This document shows, piece by piece, positions 10,976 to 11,191 of a stretch of DNA of 11,191 nucleotides. Position 1 is the first letter of the stretch. Each line of letters starts with the position of its first letter. The DNA is from an uncultured Bacteroidales bacterium. Its GTDB lineage: Bacteria; Bacteroidota; Bacteroidia; Bacteroidales; Muribaculaceae. The position numbers and the translations under genes are program-made. Where the stretch lies: contig URZM01000061.1 of assembly GCA_900552315.1 (NCBI GenBank), positions 1 to 11,191 on the forward strand, written 5' to 3'. The notes beneath the pieces were generated by a model. The model had not been told where the DNA came from. It made no database searches and worked only from the letters and a program-made list of their open reading frames with translations.

Positions 10976-11191
10976 ATGAATGTAAAGCAATTGCTGGCTG
11001 TAGGTCTGATGGTTCTTTCAGCGGGAATTACAGACCTCTATGCCTCCACTCCAAAAGGAAACAGAAACAATATGGAAAATCTGACTCTGACAAAAGAATG
11101 GGACAAGACATTTCCCAAGAGTGACAAAGTTGACCACAACAAGGTGACATTCGTCAACCGCTATGGCATCACGCTTGCCGCCGATATATAT
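10976..11191 (+). CDS. exported alpha/beta hydrolase, N-terminal part only
   Basis: The frame is open from ATG at 10976 to the window edge (72 codons), so the gene is cut off by the window. Residues 1-23 look like a signal peptide (MNVKQLLAVGLMVLSAGITD, then LYA) with a likely cleavage near YAS. The following part, through KVTFVNRYGITLAADIY, resembles the first strands of alpha/beta hydrolases of the dienelactone hydrolase/X-Pro peptidase-like group, where this segment precedes the oxyanion region. The nucleophile elbow and catalytic triad lie outside the window, so the family call rests on this entry segment and on the gene order after a flavodoxin-like gene. Activity and substrate cannot be assigned. 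Confidence 0.65.
   Translation, partial: MNVKQLLAVGLMVLSAGITDLYASTPKGNRNNMENLTLTKEWDKTFPKSDKVDHNKVTFVNRYGITLAADIY

Overview
The window looks like chromosomal DNA from a gut-type Bacteroidales, most likely Muribaculaceae or a near relative. This is inferred, not proven. The grounds are promoters of the Bacteroidetes form (TTTG, a 19-20 nt spacer, then TAnnTTTG), starts without clear Shine-Dalgarno sequences, an animal-type glutaminyl cyclase lipoprotein, a DUF3256-like protein, and GC-rich housekeeping genes with AT-rich intergenic DNA.

Layout. 1-1046: a promoter and a lipoprotein of unknown function (+). 1047-1560: about 500 bp without a credible gene, holding small palindromes, copy 1 of a structured repeat, an unexplained segment and a cluster of palindromic operator-like sites. 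1562-2596: a Fic-domain protein with an N-terminal winged helix; the catalytic His of the Fic motif is Gln while the inhibitory motif is kept. 2678-2992: an orphan XRE/HipB-like regulator. 3015-4010 (-): a zinc-dependent M28-family glutaminyl cyclase lipoprotein, preceded on its strand by a possible 33-codon leader ORF and a textbook promoter. 4122-4523: copy 2 of the structured repeat, a 7-bp hairpin and a 29-bp tandem repeat. 4524-8824 (-): helicase, DUF3256-like protein and gltX in transcription order, with the first two genes sharing a duplicated promoter module. 8825-9455: a MITE-like element with 15-bp terminal inverted repeats, a third copy of the promoter module core and two convergent small ORFs. 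9456-11191 (+): AraC-type regulator, flavodoxin-like oxidoreductase with a Cys cluster, and the start of an exported alpha/beta hydrolase.

How the genes work together. The minus-strand block is translation and RNA housekeeping. The right-hand plus-strand block reads as a regulated oxidoreductase/hydrolase operon. The Fic and XRE genes look accessory; each has its own promoter overlapped by inverted repeats, which suggests autoregulation. The strongest leads are the degenerate Fic protein with its operator cluster, the repeat with a compensatory base-pair change between its two copies, the small inverted-repeat element, and the duplicated promoter module.
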